A DNA stretch of 64,000 nt from Staphylococcus condimenti (GTDB lineage: Bacteria > Bacillota > Bacilli > Staphylococcales > Staphylococcaceae): positions 2,170,001-2,234,000 of the forward strand of contig NZ_CP015114.1 in assembly GCF_001618885.1 (NCBI RefSeq), written 5' to 3'. The notes under the pieces were generated by a model that saw only the letters and a list, made by a program, of their open reading frames with translations, did no database searches and was not told the DNA's origin. Below, in pieces: positions 28,298 to 37,877 of the stretch. How positions within the stretch are numbered: the stretch's first letter is position 1; each line of letters opens with the position of its first letter. Position numbers and translations under genes: made by a program.

Positions 28298-30472
28298 TTA
28301 GCGATTGCTGTTGAATGAATTTTTCAAACGAGATATCCAACCGCGTCTAGGGCGTGATGGTTTTTGAGGACGGTTTTCTATAACAGGTGTTTCATGTTTA
28401 ATAGCTTTTGCACGTTCAATCGCTTCATGCATCATATATAGCTGTGAATTCAACGGTAGCTGATTATTGTTCACATAGTGATAAACACCGTTTTTGTCTT
28501 GATAACGTCCTTTTTGATTATCAGAGAGTTGTAAATTCAAGAATTTTAACAAGCGCTCTCTAATTTTTTGGTCATGTACAGGGAATAAGATTTCTACACG
28601 TTTAATCATATTACGTGTCATTGCATCTGCAGATGATAAATAGATTTTTTCGTCACCATTATTATGGAAATAATAAATACGTGAATGTTCTAAGAAACGA
28701 CCTACAATGCTGACTACTTCTATATTCTCACTTACGCCAGGAATACCTGGTTTCAAGCAGCAGATACCACGAATAACAAGTTGAATCTTAACGCCTGCTT
28801 GAGAAGCTTCAAATAACTTCTTGATAATTGTTTTATCTGTTAAAGAGTTCATTTTCATAATGATATGACCATTACCATGCTCTTTATGGTTTTGTATTTC
28901 AGTATCGATTCGTTCTACAAACACATCGCGGATATCAAAAGGTGCCACAATCAATTCATTATAATGTGGTTTTAATGAATAACCGCTCAGGTAGTTGAAG
29001 AAGTTGATCGCATCTTCGGCAATACCTTTATCAGTAGTGATAATACCCATATCTGTATAAATTTCAGCAGTTTTATCATTGTAGTTACCTGTACCTAAAT
29101 GTACAAATGGAACTAACTGACCTTTTAGTCGTTTAACAACTAACGTGATTTTACTGTGTGTTTTTAAGTGTGTCATACCATAAATTACGTGACACCCGGC
29201 ATCTTCCAGCATACGAGCCCAGTGAACGTTATTTTCTTCATCGAAACGTGCTTTCAATTCTACAAGTACTGTGACTTGTTTTCCTTTTTCAGCAGCGTTT
29301 TTCAAGCTTTTGATAATAGGTGAATCTTTACTTACACGATATAAAGTTTGTTTGATTGCGATTGTATTTGGATCATCAGCAGCTTCGCGGATAAAATCTA
29401 CAATTGGTTCAAATGATTCATATGGATGATGGAAGAAGATATCACGCTTCAACGCTAAATCGAAAACGTTGTTATAACCAAGTGAAGCTGGAACTTGCGG
29501 TGTATAAGGATCATAACGCAAGTTGCTTAATTGTGGTGTTAAACGACCAACTAAGCCGAATAACATTGTTAAATCTAATGGACCGTCTACAAAGTAAACG
29601 TCATTGTCATGAATTTCTAATTGTTCTTTCAACTCTTGAATGTCAGCTTCATTTGCATTACGAGCATCAACTTCAAGACGAACAGCTGAACCGCTTTTAC
29701 GCATTTTTAAGAAACGTTCAATTTCAATTAATAAATCTTCAGCACCATCTTCATGGATTGTTAAATCAGCATTTCTAGTGATTCTGAATGTAAATGTATT
29801 ACGGATATCGTATCCTTGGAAAAGGTATTCGATAAAGTAATCAATAACATCTTCTACCATTAATACATATTGCTTTTCATCTTTTTTCATGATCATAAAA
29901 CGATCAATCAAGGATGGAATTTGTACTATCGCAGTATTGATAGAATCATCAGTATCTAATTCAACGAAGATGTTTAAACTTTTATTAACCAATTTAGGGA
30001 AAGGATGGTACGCATCAATGCCGAGTGGTGTAAGTGTCGGCAAAATATTATCTCTGAATTCACGTTCTAATTGTTCTTGTAACGCTTCATCTAAATTTTC
30101 AGGTTTTGTTGTAATGACATCATATTCACGTAAATCTTTTGTAAGTTCGTTATAACGTTCATATTGTAAATCAACTAAGTCTGCATTTTTCTTTTTAATG
30201 GCGTCTAATTGTTCTTTTGGCGTCATTTGAGATTTATTTTCCGGTTTATTGAAATTCATTTTAACTTGGTCTTGCAAACCGGCAACACGAACCATGAAAA
30301 ATTCATCTAAGTTAGATGCGAAAATTGCAATGAAATTTAATTGTTCTAATAAAGGATTTGTTTTGTCGCTGGCTTCTTGTAATACTCGATAGTTGAAATC
30401 GAGCCAGCTTAATTCTCGGTTGTTATAGTACTCTGGTTTATTGATGTCTTTCTCTACGACTTGATTTTGCAT
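28298..30472 (-). CDS. ppk: Polyphosphate kinase 1
   Basis: A 724-residue Ppk1: N-terminal domain beginning [18 protein letters not shown] (ATP-base binding), head domain, then two phospholipase D-like C-terminal domains with the autophosphorylated histidine in [12 protein letters not shown] and the second in [12 protein letters not shown]. It polymerises the terminal phosphate of ATP into polyphosphate, reversibly. The ATG at 30472 is chosen because GGGGTGG lies just before it; a GTG nine bases upstream would overlap that site. It lies 213 bp downstream of ppx on the same strand. Confidence 0.93.
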   Translation of the reverse strand: MQNQVVEKDINKPEYYNNRELSWLDFNYRVLQEASDKTNPLLEQLNFIAIFASNLDEFFMVRVAGLQDQVKMNFNKPENKSQMTPKEQLDAIKKKNADLVDLQYERYNELTKDLREYDVITTKPENLDEALQEQLEREFRDNILPTLTPLGIDAYHPFPKLVNKSLNIFVELDTDDSINTAIVQIPSLIDRFMIMKKDEKQYVLMVEDVIDYFIEYLFQGYDIRNTFTFRITRNADLTIHEDGAEDLLIEIERFLKMRKSGSAVRLEVDARNANEADIQELKEQLEIHDNDVYFVDGPLDLTMLFGLVGRLTPQLSNLRYDPYTPQVPASLGYNNVFDLALKRDIFFHHPYESFEPIVDFIREAADDPNTIAIKQTLYRVSKDSPIIKSLKNAAEKGKQVTVLVELKARFDEENNVHWARMLEDAGCHVIYGMTHLKTHSKITLVVKRLKGQLVPFVHLGTGNYNDKTAEIYTDMGIITTDKGIAEDAINFFNYLSGYSLKPHYNELIVAPFDIRDVFVERIDTEIQNHKEHGNGHIIMKMNSLTDKTIIKKLFEASQAGVKIQLVIRGICCLKPGIPGVSENIEVVSIVGRFLEHSRIYYFHNNGDEKIYLSSADAMTRNMIKRVEILFPVHDQKIRERLLKFLNLQLSDNQKGRYQDKNGVYHYVNNNQLPLNSQLYMMHEAIERAKAIKHETPVIENRPQKPSRPRRGWISRLKNSFNSNR

Positions 30473-30527
30473 AATAGCCACCCCACGGTAAATAAATAGA
30501 CTGTTTGTATATTAATTTAAAGAAAAA

Positions 30528-30546
30528 TTAAATGATAATCATCATG
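30528..30546 (-). promoter_or_regulatory. Fur-box-like sequence upstream of ppk
   Basis: On the minus strand CATGATGATTATCATTTAA agrees with the 19-bp Fur/PerR-type box at 14 positions, including an unbroken 12-base core. It sits 56-74 bp before the ppk start in the ppx-ppk gap. Confidence 0.35.
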
Positions 30547-30685
30547 AATGTTCTATCTAAGATGTTAGTTGTTTAATATTTAATAGTTCGACGGATGATG
30601 AAATACAATTTAATGTTAAAAGAAAATGTTTGTGCACATGTTCATTTTTTTCATATACATCCATTAGTACATTAACATAGAAATG

Positions 30686-32215
30686 TTAAGATTTTGTAAA
30701 GTTAATGGATACTTTTGATTTTAATACTTTTTCTAAATGTTTCTTTTGGCGATTGGCTTGATACTCTTCGGCAATGGGATTGCCTGTATGATAGGCATTG
30801 AGAATGTAGTTATCTTTATCCTTTTTTTCAAGTTCAACGCGTTTAACAGGGTTTGTATGAGAAACATTTAAGGCATCAACAAATTTAATAATTCCGCCCA
30901 ATGATTGTAAATCACTGAGTTCATCGTTATCTAACCAACCTGTTTCATTGTTATAAAATTTCAATAATGATTTGTTTTTAAAACTTGCCATCATTGCGAG
31001 TTTAACACGGTCATGATGGTTAAAGCCGTCAATCATTGAATTGGAAATAATGTAGTAAGTATGTTGAGATCCTGAATCTGAATCGATAAAACGTCCTAGA
31101 TAGTAAACATATGCAGCTTGTTCAAATAGTCTTTTTTCTTTGTCAGTTAAAGAAATTTTATCTATTGCTGTTAATTGTTCAAGCAAGTCACGTGCAAGTA
31201 CAACACGTTGTCGCGCACCGGCTTGTTCGTGTTTATAAGCATTTGATAATTGGAAAAGTGCTCGATCTTGAACATTGAAACGATCAAAAGCGTCTGGATA
31301 CTTTTCGTTCAAATGATGCATTACATAACCTTCACGCAGCCCTTTTCTAGAGAATGTAAATTGTGTTGCATCTACTTGTTTGAATAATGCTTTGAAGACG
31401 GCAACCGCAGGTAGAATGATGTCAACGCGGTCACGGCTTAATCCATCTAAATTAGTTAATTCATCACGAGAACTGTCTTTGATAAGATTGAACACTTGAT
31501 CTAAATCTTTTCCTGTCATTGAGTAGCAATGTACGCCACCAATAGGATAGGATACTTCAGATTGATGAATTCGAGCGGTGTTACGTGCAGAACCGCCCAC
31601 ACCGACTAAAGCAACTTTTTGATTGTTAATCCAGCTCAATGAACTGAATTCTTTCTCCAAGAATTTCTGCATTTTTTTAATAGCATCCTTGTTATCATGT
31701 GGTTCATCACCAAAGAATTTACGTGTTAATGTGACAACACCAAATGGGAAGCTGTGGGAATGGATAAGTTCTTTATCCTTAAATAATGTAACTTCAGTAG
31801 ATCCGCCGCCGATATCTACAGATAATCCGTTTTCGATATCGGTAGAATTGATGATGGCATAAAATCCGTAGAAAGCTTCATCTAATTCAGGTACTATTGA
31901 GGTTTTAATACCTAATTTTTTCTTAGTTTGTTTTAAAATATCATCACGGTTTTTCGATTGACGAATCGCCGCAGTTGCAATAGGATGCAATTCATCTACT
32001 TTGTAAGCATCCGCTACTTTTTTAAAACTTTCTAAGGAATCAATTAATACATCAATTCCTTCTTGATTCATAGTCAAATCGTCTTCTAAATATTGACTAA
32101 GTCGTGCTGGTGTTTTAATGTTTTGTATTTCTGAAAGACCTGTTTCTTTATCATATTCAAAGACAACAAGTCTGATGGTGTTGGAACCGATGTCAATTAA
32201 ACCAATGCGTTTCAT
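30686..32215 (-). CDS. ppx: Exopolyphosphatase, Ppx/GppA family
   Basis: A 509-residue exopolyphosphatase/pppGpp phosphatase. The actin-like ATPase loops are at IDIGSNTIRLVVFEYD (5-20) and SVDIGGGSTEVTLF (about 137), followed by VALVGVGGSARN and a C-terminal HD-like helical part. The start at 32215 follows GAGGGGG by five bases and gives the canonical N-terminus; an in-frame ATG at 32284 with AAGGAG nearby would add 23 residues that are not typical of the family. It degrades polyphosphate, opposing the downstream Ppk, and may also convert pppGpp to ppGpp. Confidence 0.9.
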   Translation of the reverse strand: MKRIGLIDIGSNTIRLVVFEYDKETGLSEIQNIKTPARLSQYLEDDLTMNQEGIDVLIDSLESFKKVADAYKVDELHPIATAAIRQSKNRDDILKQTKKKLGIKTSIVPELDEAFYGFYAIINSTDIENGLSVDIGGGSTEVTLFKDKELIHSHSFPFGVVTLTRKFFGDEPHDNKDAIKKMQKFLEKEFSSLSWINNQKVALVGVGGSARNTARIHQSEVSYPIGGVHCYSMTGKDLDQVFNLIKDSSRDELTNLDGLSRDRVDIILPAVAVFKALFKQVDATQFTFSRKGLREGYVMHHLNEKYPDAFDRFNVQDRALFQLSNAYKHEQAGARQRVVLARDLLEQLTAIDKISLTDKEKRLFEQAAYVYYLGRFIDSDSGSQHTYYIISNSMIDGFNHHDRVKLAMMASFKNKSLLKFYNNETGWLDNDELSDLQSLGGIIKFVDALNVSHTNPVKRVELEKKDKDNYILNAYHTGNPIAEEYQANRQKKHLEKVLKSKVSINFTKS

Positions 32216-32301
32216 AATAACCCCCTCAGATTGCTTAGAAGAAGTCAGCATGCGAGTGAAAAATTTTTTAGCTGGAAATATCATAGATTTCTAACTCCTT
32301 C

Positions 32302-32353
32302 TTTGAAAAATGTAATCGCTTAATGCCTTGTGCGGCAAGAGGAAATTACATTT
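32302..32353 (-). promoter_or_regulatory. Hairpin with T run in the ppx leader
   Basis: On the minus strand the arms ATGTAAT and ATTACAT enclose an inner GCC/GGC helix and the right arm is followed by TTTTTC, about 90-130 bases before the ppx start. It looks like a weak attenuator or a terminator for upstream transcription. Confidence 0.35.
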
Positions 32354-32556
32354 CTACTTCACTTTAATTTTATCACAAAGTGCAAGTTTGCACATTATTT
32401 GTATAGACTAAAATTAGGTATTAATGCACTTTTTACAGAGAAAGTTGAACTGTTGTTTTTAAAATTTAAGATATAAATGAGGATAATGTAAAAGTCTATT
32501 TACAATAATGATGATATAATACATACATAATTAAAACTGAGAAAGAGGTAGCGGAC

Positions 32557-33021
32557 ATGAAACGAAGCATCCTTGCAATAGCAACATTGATAGCTGGTAT
32601 TTTCTTAATGACAGCATGCGATAAAGAACAATCGAAAACCTATGAAGGTGATCTTCAAGGAGCAGAAGTGCTTACGACACTTACTTATAAAGGTGATAAA
32701 GTGCTTAAACAATCTAGTATTATGACAATTGATTATGATAAGAACGGTGTTTCAAAATCAGACGCTGAGAAAATTTTGGATAAACAAGAAAAGATATTCA
32801 AAGACGTTGAAGGTGTTACTTATAAAAAGGAAGTAAAAAAAGATAAAGCGATTCAAAAAGTAGAGATTGATTATGAGACTGACGATGTGAAAAAAATGAC
32901 TAAGAAATTAGGTATTACTGGTCCGGCAAAAGGCGAAGACTATGTCAATATGAAAGATGTACAGCGTGCAATGAAAAAAGCTGGTTTTGAGGAAAAGAAA
33001 CCATTGAAAGATAATGAATAA
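32557..33021 (+). CDS. DUF1307 (YehR-like) lipoprotein
   Basis: A 154-residue lipoprotein precursor. The signal peptide MKRSILAIATLIAGIFLMTAC has the lipobox LMTAC, so C21 becomes lipidated and the protein is anchored on the outer face of the membrane. The mature part is Lys/Asp-rich with the pattern EVLTTLTYKGDKVLKQ and VTYKKEV typical of DUF1307. GAGAAAGAGGTAGCGGAC precedes the ATG. The role of the family is not known. TATAAT at 32515-32520 may be its -10. Confidence 0.85.
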   Translation: MKRSILAIATLIAGIFLMTACDKEQSKTYEGDLQGAEVLTTLTYKGDKVLKQSSIMTIDYDKNGVSKSDAEKILDKQEKIFKDVEGVTYKKEVKKDKAIQKVEIDYETDDVKKMTKKLGITGPAKGEDYVNMKDVQRAMKKAGFEEKKPLKDNE

Positions 33022-33031
33022 TAAAGTATTG

Positions 33032-33076
33032 AAACTGCAGTTAATTATTAGATAAATGATATACTGCAGTTTTTTA
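33032..33076 (+). terminator. Terminator after DUF1307 gene
   Basis: AAACTGCAGT / ACTGCAGTTT stem and TTTTTT tail. Confidence 0.85.
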
Positions 33077-33217
33077 AATCATTTTTTAAAGAATGGTTAC
33101 AGGCAGTTAATATTGTGCTTTGTATTATATGGTATAATTTGATTTCGAAGTATACATAAGTAAGATTATTTTTCTGAAGTGAAAATTTTTGACTCATTTG
33201 AAAATAGGGGTGAAAAC

Positions 33218-34003
33218 ATGTCGGATCTATTTACAAATACAGAACATATAAAGCAGCCATTGTCTAAGGATCCATTTGACTCAACTAAAATTATGAAACG
33301 AGATTTTTGGTTGATACCGCTGTATGTTATTCTTTTAAATATCGTACCATTCTTATTAATTCTACCGGTATGGATGTATGAATCATCTATACATTCACAT
33401 ATTTCTAAAACGACCCAATCCTTTATTTTGACAATCGGTACAGTTTTAGGTGAGATAATTTTATTATTTATATTTTATTTAATGCATCGTAAGTACCTTA
33501 TTCCGCTTGCAGTTAAAAGGTTCGCACAAGCAAAGAAATACATACTGATTGTGGTTTTGGCATATATTTCGATGATGGTAGTAACAGCTGCTTACGACGG
33601 ATTAATGAGGTTATTGCCTAAAGCTTACCAATTTACCGAGACACAAAACCAGATGCTTATATTGAAAATGTTCGATAATCCATGGGCTTGGCCAGTTTTA
33701 TTTATAGATATCGTGATATTAACTCCATTTGTGGAAGAATTGCTTTTCCGTCATCTGATTATTCATGAACTTGGAAAAAAAATCGGTTATATCGCAGGAG
33801 CAGTTATTTCAGCATTAGTTTTTGCCTTTGTACATGTGACAAGTGCCCACTCACCATTTGAATACGGGGTATATCTCATCATGGCAATTGCGTTAGTTTA
33901 TGTTTATATGAAATCAGGCAGAAACTTAGCGGTCTCTATCTCGCTGCATATGTTGATTAACGCTATCGGATTTATTTCAATCATTGTCCAATATCTTAAA
34001 TAA
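33218..34003 (+). CDS. CPBP intramembrane metalloprotease, first of tandem pair
   Basis: A 261-residue protein with about seven to eight membrane helices. The CPBP (Abi/Rce1) motifs are EELLFRHLIIHELG (glutamate pair and arginine, about 186-199), FAFVHV (histidine about 217) and a late SLHMLIN histidine. Start at 33218 (MSDLFTNTEHI) follows AGGGGTG; the GTG frame upstream is not supported. Relatives cleave prenylated proteins or process peptides; in S. aureus the CPBP protein MroQ acts in agr peptide maturation, but this gene is not next to agr. Paralogous to the next gene. Confidence 0.85.
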   Translation: MSDLFTNTEHIKQPLSKDPFDSTKIMKRDFWLIPLYVILLNIVPFLLILPVWMYESSIHSHISKTTQSFILTIGTVLGEIILLFIFYLMHRKYLIPLAVKRFAQAKKYILIVVLAYISMMVVTAAYDGLMRLLPKAYQFTETQNQMLILKMFDNPWAWPVLFIDIVILTPFVEELLFRHLIIHELGKKIGYIAGAVISALVFAFVHVTSAHSPFEYGVYLIMAIALVYVYMKSGRNLAVSISLHMLINAIGFISIIVQYLK

Positions 34004-34011
34004 TAAAAATT

Positions 34012-34046
34012 GACTGCTGATATCTAAATTAGAGATGTCAGCAGTC
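34012..34046 (+). terminator. Hairpin between the two CPBP genes
   Basis: GACTGCTGA / TCAGCAGTC stem extended by ATCT/AGAT, with a weak T tail. Confidence 0.6.
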
Positions 34047-34144
34047 TTAATTTCGGGTATTATAAAGCATTGCAACGCAAGATTAAAAAATAATAATATT
34101 ACCTATGGTATAATTATTAAAATTTACATCAAGAGGCGAACATC

Positions 34145-34885
34145 ATGATTAATAACCCATTCGATTCCCCGAAAGTCATGAAACGCGACTTTGGGCTGAT
34201 TCCATTGTATTTTCTATTGCTAAACGTTGGTCAAATTATCGTACTTGGCATTGGCCTGATTGTCATAGAAACATTCCACATGAATATTCCACATAACAGT
34301 AATGCGATTGCGAGCAGTTTTGGCGACATTATTAGTTTTTCATTGCTATTTTATATTTTTTATAAGATGCACCAACACTATATCATTCCGATTGTCATTG
34401 AACGGATTAAGCAAGCGAAGGCCTATATCTGGCTCGTTATTATTACCTATATAGTCTACTTGATTGTAGATCACGCCTACTCCTATGCTTTGCAATTTTT
34501 GCCGAAACACTATCAATTCGAAGAATCACAAAATCAAACAGTGATTATTGAACAATTTAATACACCATGGTTGTGGCCAGTACTCTTTTTAACTACTGGG
34601 ATACTGGGACCGATTGCTGAAGAATTAATATTTCGTCATATATTGATTCATGAGCTTGGAAAGAAAATTACTTATATCGGAGCAGCAATCGTATCTACGT
34701 TGATTTTTGCGGTAATGCATGTACATGCGGGTTCATCACCATTTGAAGTCATACCTTATTTATATGGTGGTTTCTTTTTAGCTTTTGTATATTTGAAATC
34801 AGGTAAAAACTTAGCAGTGTCTTGTGGATATCATATTCTTAACAATTCGATAGCTGTATTATCTATGTTTTACGATCGACTTTAA
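34145..34885 (+). CDS. CPBP intramembrane metalloprotease, second of tandem pair
   Basis: A 246-residue paralogue of the preceding protein, sharing the N-terminal NPFDSPKVMKRDFGLIPLY block (compare DPFDSTKIMKRDFWLIPLY), a KAYQF/KHYQFEESQNQ block, and the catalytic EELIFRHILIHELGKK, FAVMHVH and GYHILNN motifs. It therefore arose by tandem duplication and both copies keep the active-site residues. It lacks the 20-residue N-terminal extension of the first copy. AGAGGCGAACATC precedes the ATG. Target protein unknown. Confidence 0.85.
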   Translation: MINNPFDSPKVMKRDFGLIPLYFLLLNVGQIIVLGIGLIVIETFHMNIPHNSNAIASSFGDIISFSLLFYIFYKMHQHYIIPIVIERIKQAKAYIWLVIITYIVYLIVDHAYSYALQFLPKHYQFEESQNQTVIIEQFNTPWLWPVLFLTTGILGPIAEELIFRHILIHELGKKITYIGAAIVSTLIFAVMHVHAGSSPFEVIPYLYGGFFLAFVYLKSGKNLAVSCGYHILNNSIAVLSMFYDRL

Positions 34886-35017
34886 TAAGTTGGTGGTCTT
34901 CATGCTCTAAATTGTCATATTTTTCAAAATCTAAATATGTTAAATTGTATAGGAAAGGGAATAGATAGGTATTGTGAAAATAGACTTTTCCAATGTATTA
35001 GAAAAGGGGCAGAAGCG

Positions 35018-35689
35018 ATGACTACTATACTAGAATTAAAAGACGTTTGCTATAAAGTAGATAAACGTCTGATTATTGACCACATTGATTTAACAGTTAA
35101 AGACGGTGAAAAAATAGCAGTGGTCGGGCCATCTGGAAGTGGTAAGAGCACACTCTTTCATTTATTGAACAATTTAATCAGTCCGACTGACGGCGAATTA
35201 TTTTATAAAGGGAAACCTTATAAAGATTACCAACCAGAATCGTTGCGCCGGCAAATCAGCTATATGCCGCAATCAACAGAATTGTTTGATTCAACAATAG
35301 GTGAAAACCTAGCATTTCCTGCACTGGCTCGAAATGACAAATTTGATTCAGATCGTGCTAAAAAATTATTAGCTAGTTTTGGATTAGGTGATTACAAGCT
35401 CGATACGAATGTAGAATTTTTATCTGGAGGAGAGCGTCAACGTATTTGTCTGGCACGTCAATTGATGTACATACCGGATGTATTGCTGCTTGACGAAGCA
35501 ACAAGCGCACTGGATGCAGACAACACAAAAAAAGCAGAAGATGCAATTTTCAGCTTAGCCAAAGATGAAGGTGTATCAGTAATGTGGATTACACATAGCT
35601 ATGACCAAAGTATGTCTCACTTTGATCGTCGTATTGATATTGTCGATGGCAAAATTAATAAGGATAATAAGGGGGACATTGATGTATGA
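35018..35689 (+). CDS. fetA: FetA-like ABC ATPase (YbbL)
   Basis: A 223-residue ABC ATPase. The start at 35018 (MTTILELKDVC) follows AAAAGGGG; the 27-residue upstream extension in the frame is rejected. Walker A GPSGSGKST (about 37-45), signature LSGGERQR and Walker B VLLLDEATSALD are complete. It overlaps the membrane gene by four bases (ATGA). The pair equals E. coli FetAB (YbbLM), which lowers cytoplasmic iron and protects against peroxide; iron export here is inferred from the homology. Confidence 0.82.
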   Translation: MTTILELKDVCYKVDKRLIIDHIDLTVKDGEKIAVVGPSGSGKSTLFHLLNNLISPTDGELFYKGKPYKDYQPESLRRQISYMPQSTELFDSTIGENLAFPALARNDKFDSDRAKKLLASFGLGDYKLDTNVEFLSGGERQRICLARQLMYIPDVLLLDEATSALDADNTKKAEDAIFSLAKDEGVSVMWITHSYDQSMSHFDRRIDIVDGKINKDNKGDIDV

Positions 35690-36459
35690 GTACAACAGCT
35701 CTATGTATTTCCGCAATGCTCTTGATTATTCCGATAGCCATCTCCATTAAAGAGAAATTGCATATTGCTAAAGAATTAATTGTTGCTTCTATCAGAGCAG
35801 TAATTCAATTAGTGATTCTTGGTTTTATTTTACATTTTATTTTTGACTTGAATTCACCATGGATTTTAATTCTTTTCGTTTTAGTGATTATAGTTAATGC
35901 ATCTTGGAATACAATCGGACGTGCTTCTAAAATTATGCATAATGTATTCTGGATTTCTTTTATATCAATCTTCATAGGTACTGCGTTGCCATTAATTGTT
36001 ATTGTGGCAGCAGGAGCTATCAAGTTTACAGGGAATGAATTAATTCCAATCGCAGGTATGTTGGCAAATAATGGTTTAATCGCTATCAATTTGGCATATC
36101 AAAACTTAGACCGTTCATTTGTAAGAGAGTACGGTACAATAGAGTGCAAGCTTTCATTAGGGGCTTCACCGAAACTCGCTTCAAAATCAGCAGTTCAAGA
36201 AAGTATTAAACTCGCTATTGTGCCAACAATCGATTCAGTTAAAACATATGGTTTAGTTTCTATTCCGGGAATGATGTCTGGATTGATTATCAGTGGTGTA
36301 GATCCGCTTCAAGCCATCAAATTCCAATTGCTTGTTGTATTTATCCACACAACTGCAACCATTATGTCTGCATTAATTGCAACATACTTAAGCTATAAAC
36401 AATTCTTTAATAATCGCGATCAATTAATCGGAAGCATGTTAGATGAAAACGAAGAATAA
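35686..36459 (+). CDS. fetB: FetB-like membrane subunit (YbbM, UPF0014)
   Basis: A 257-residue UPF0014 membrane protein with about seven helices. Family marks are RAVIQLVILGFIL (about 38-50), NASWNTIGRASK, and the long loop LSLGASPKLASKSAVQESIKLAIVPTIDSVKTYGLVSIPGMMSGLI, which is the most conserved part of the family. It is translationally coupled to the ATPase, and together they would export iron. The frame overlapping its 3' end in another phase is not a gene. Confidence 0.85.
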   Translation: MSTTALCISAMLLIIPIAISIKEKLHIAKELIVASIRAVIQLVILGFILHFIFDLNSPWILILFVLVIIVNASWNTIGRASKIMHNVFWISFISIFIGTALPLIVIVAAGAIKFTGNELIPIAGMLANNGLIAINLAYQNLDRSFVREYGTIECKLSLGASPKLASKSAVQESIKLAIVPTIDSVKTYGLVSIPGMMSGLIISGVDPLQAIKFQLLVVFIHTTATIMSALIATYLSYKQFFNNRDQLIGSMLDENEE

Positions 36460-36641
36460 ATGTATTGAATACTGGGAGCCGGAAAGTGCAGAATATCAGA
36501 TGCTGCATACCGTTTTCCCAGTTTTTACTTTGTCTAAAAATGAAAGAATTATGATTCACGTCTTACATTCTTTGCAAATTTCAATTATAATAGATAGGTT
36601 GAATTTACAAATTAATTTAAAAATGAAAGGAGTGATGGACC

Positions 36642-37835
36642 ATGTCATTCATGCGTATTGTGACCTTTATTATCAGCGTCTTTATCGTCGGAATGGTGGA
36701 AATGATGGTTGCTGGAATTATGAACTTGATGAGCCATGATTTGCATGTTTCTGAAGCATGGATCGGTCAATTGGTAACATTATATGCTGTGACTTTTGCA
36801 GTATGCGGACCGATTTTAGTCAAACTGACTAATCGATTTAATGCAAAATCTGTTTTATTATGGACGATTGTGGCTTTCGTAGCAGGTAACGCTATGATTG
36901 TCGTATCACCTAATTTTGCAGTCTTAATTATCGGACGTATTATTTCATCTGCAGCTGCCGCATTGATTATTGTAAAAGTATTGGCGTTGACAGCGATGCT
37001 GACTGCACCTGAGCATAGAGGGAAAATGATTGGGATTGTTTATTCAGGCTTCAGCGGCGCCAATGTTTTAGGTGTGCCGATTGGAACAATACTCGGCGGC
37101 TGGTTAGGTTGGCGTGCAACATTTGTTTTTATTATCGTTATCAGTGTACTAGCAGCTATCTTAATGATACGCTACTTGCCGACTGCTTCAGAGCTTTCAT
37201 TTGTCTCAGAAGGACAAGAAAGCGGACAAACACCGCAATCGAAAATTTTAAATCGTAAAGAAGTGATTAAATATCTAACGATTACTTTCTTATTGCTCAC
37301 AGCGAACTCCATCACGTTCGTTTATATTAACCCATTGATGCTTTCAAATGGCCATGATTTGAAATTCGTTTCATTTGTACTATTAATCAATGGTATCGCA
37401 GGTACACTCGGAACATCTATGGGCGGCTTCTTAGCAGACAAATGGTCTAGTAAAACTTGGCTTCTAACAGCAACATTAACATTTGCTGTCGCATTAGCAG
37501 TTATTAACTGGTTCTTATCTGCTTCTTGGATGCTTATCATTATTATCTTTATTTGGAATGTAATGCAATGGAGCACAAATCCTGCTGTACAAAGCGGTAT
37601 TATTGAACATGTTCAAGGAGATGCAAGCCAAGTACTCAGCTGGAACATGTCGAGTTTAAATGCGGGTATCGCAGCAGGCGGTATGCTTGGAGGTTTGATT
37701 GTATCGCATCTCGGAGTGAATGCTGTGACATATAGTTCCAGCATACTTGGATTTATCATCGTCATTATTATTCTTTTCTTGAAAAAAGTACGACATACAC
37801 CAGTACAAAATGCTGTAAACACTAAAAGCGCTTAA
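36642..37835 (+). CDS. MFS efflux transporter, DHA1/AraJ-like
   Basis: A 397-residue 12-helix transporter. The motif A loop between helices 2 and 3 is KLTNRFNAKSVL and motif C is present as GIVYSGFSGANVLGVPIGTILGGWLGWRATF, which marks DHA1 drug/sugar exporters such as AraJ, YdhP and NepI. An exported sugar, nucleoside or drug is possible. AAAGGAGTGATGGACC precedes the ATG. It is separated from fetB by 182 bp, so cotranscription is uncertain. Confidence 0.8.
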   Translation: MSFMRIVTFIISVFIVGMVEMMVAGIMNLMSHDLHVSEAWIGQLVTLYAVTFAVCGPILVKLTNRFNAKSVLLWTIVAFVAGNAMIVVSPNFAVLIIGRIISSAAAALIIVKVLALTAMLTAPEHRGKMIGIVYSGFSGANVLGVPIGTILGGWLGWRATFVFIIVISVLAAILMIRYLPTASELSFVSEGQESGQTPQSKILNRKEVIKYLTITFLLLTANSITFVYINPLMLSNGHDLKFVSFVLLINGIAGTLGTSMGGFLADKWSSKTWLLTATLTFAVALAVINWFLSASWMLIIIIFIWNVMQWSTNPAVQSGIIEHVQGDASQVLSWNMSSLNAGIAAGGMLGGLIVSHLGVNAVTYSSSILGFIIVIIILFLKKVRHTPVQNAVNTKSA

Positions 37836-37859
37836 TCCAGAGAGATTGAGTGCTTTTTT
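37825..37859 (+). terminator. Terminator of MFS efflux gene, overlapping its stop codon
   Basis: AGCGCTTAATC / GATTGAGTGCT stem with one wobble pair and TTTTTT. The left arm is inside the last codons. Confidence 0.85.
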
Positions 37860-37877
37860 GTGTTTACAGGTGGAAAG

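Noticed and set aside
32216..32284. Longer N-terminus for ppx from 32284
   Set aside because: AAGGAG is present, but the added 23 residues precede a canonical MKRIGLIDIGSNT start that has its own GAGGGGG site.
34937..35017. 27-residue extension of the FetA-like ATPase
   Set aside because: No ribosome site upstream and it is not part of the ABC fold; the internal ATG has AAAAGGGG.
36443..36739. Frame of 98 residues bridging fetB and the MFS gene
   Set aside because: It overlaps both neighbours out of phase, has no ribosome site and reads as shadow sequence; the MFS start has a good ribosome site inside it.
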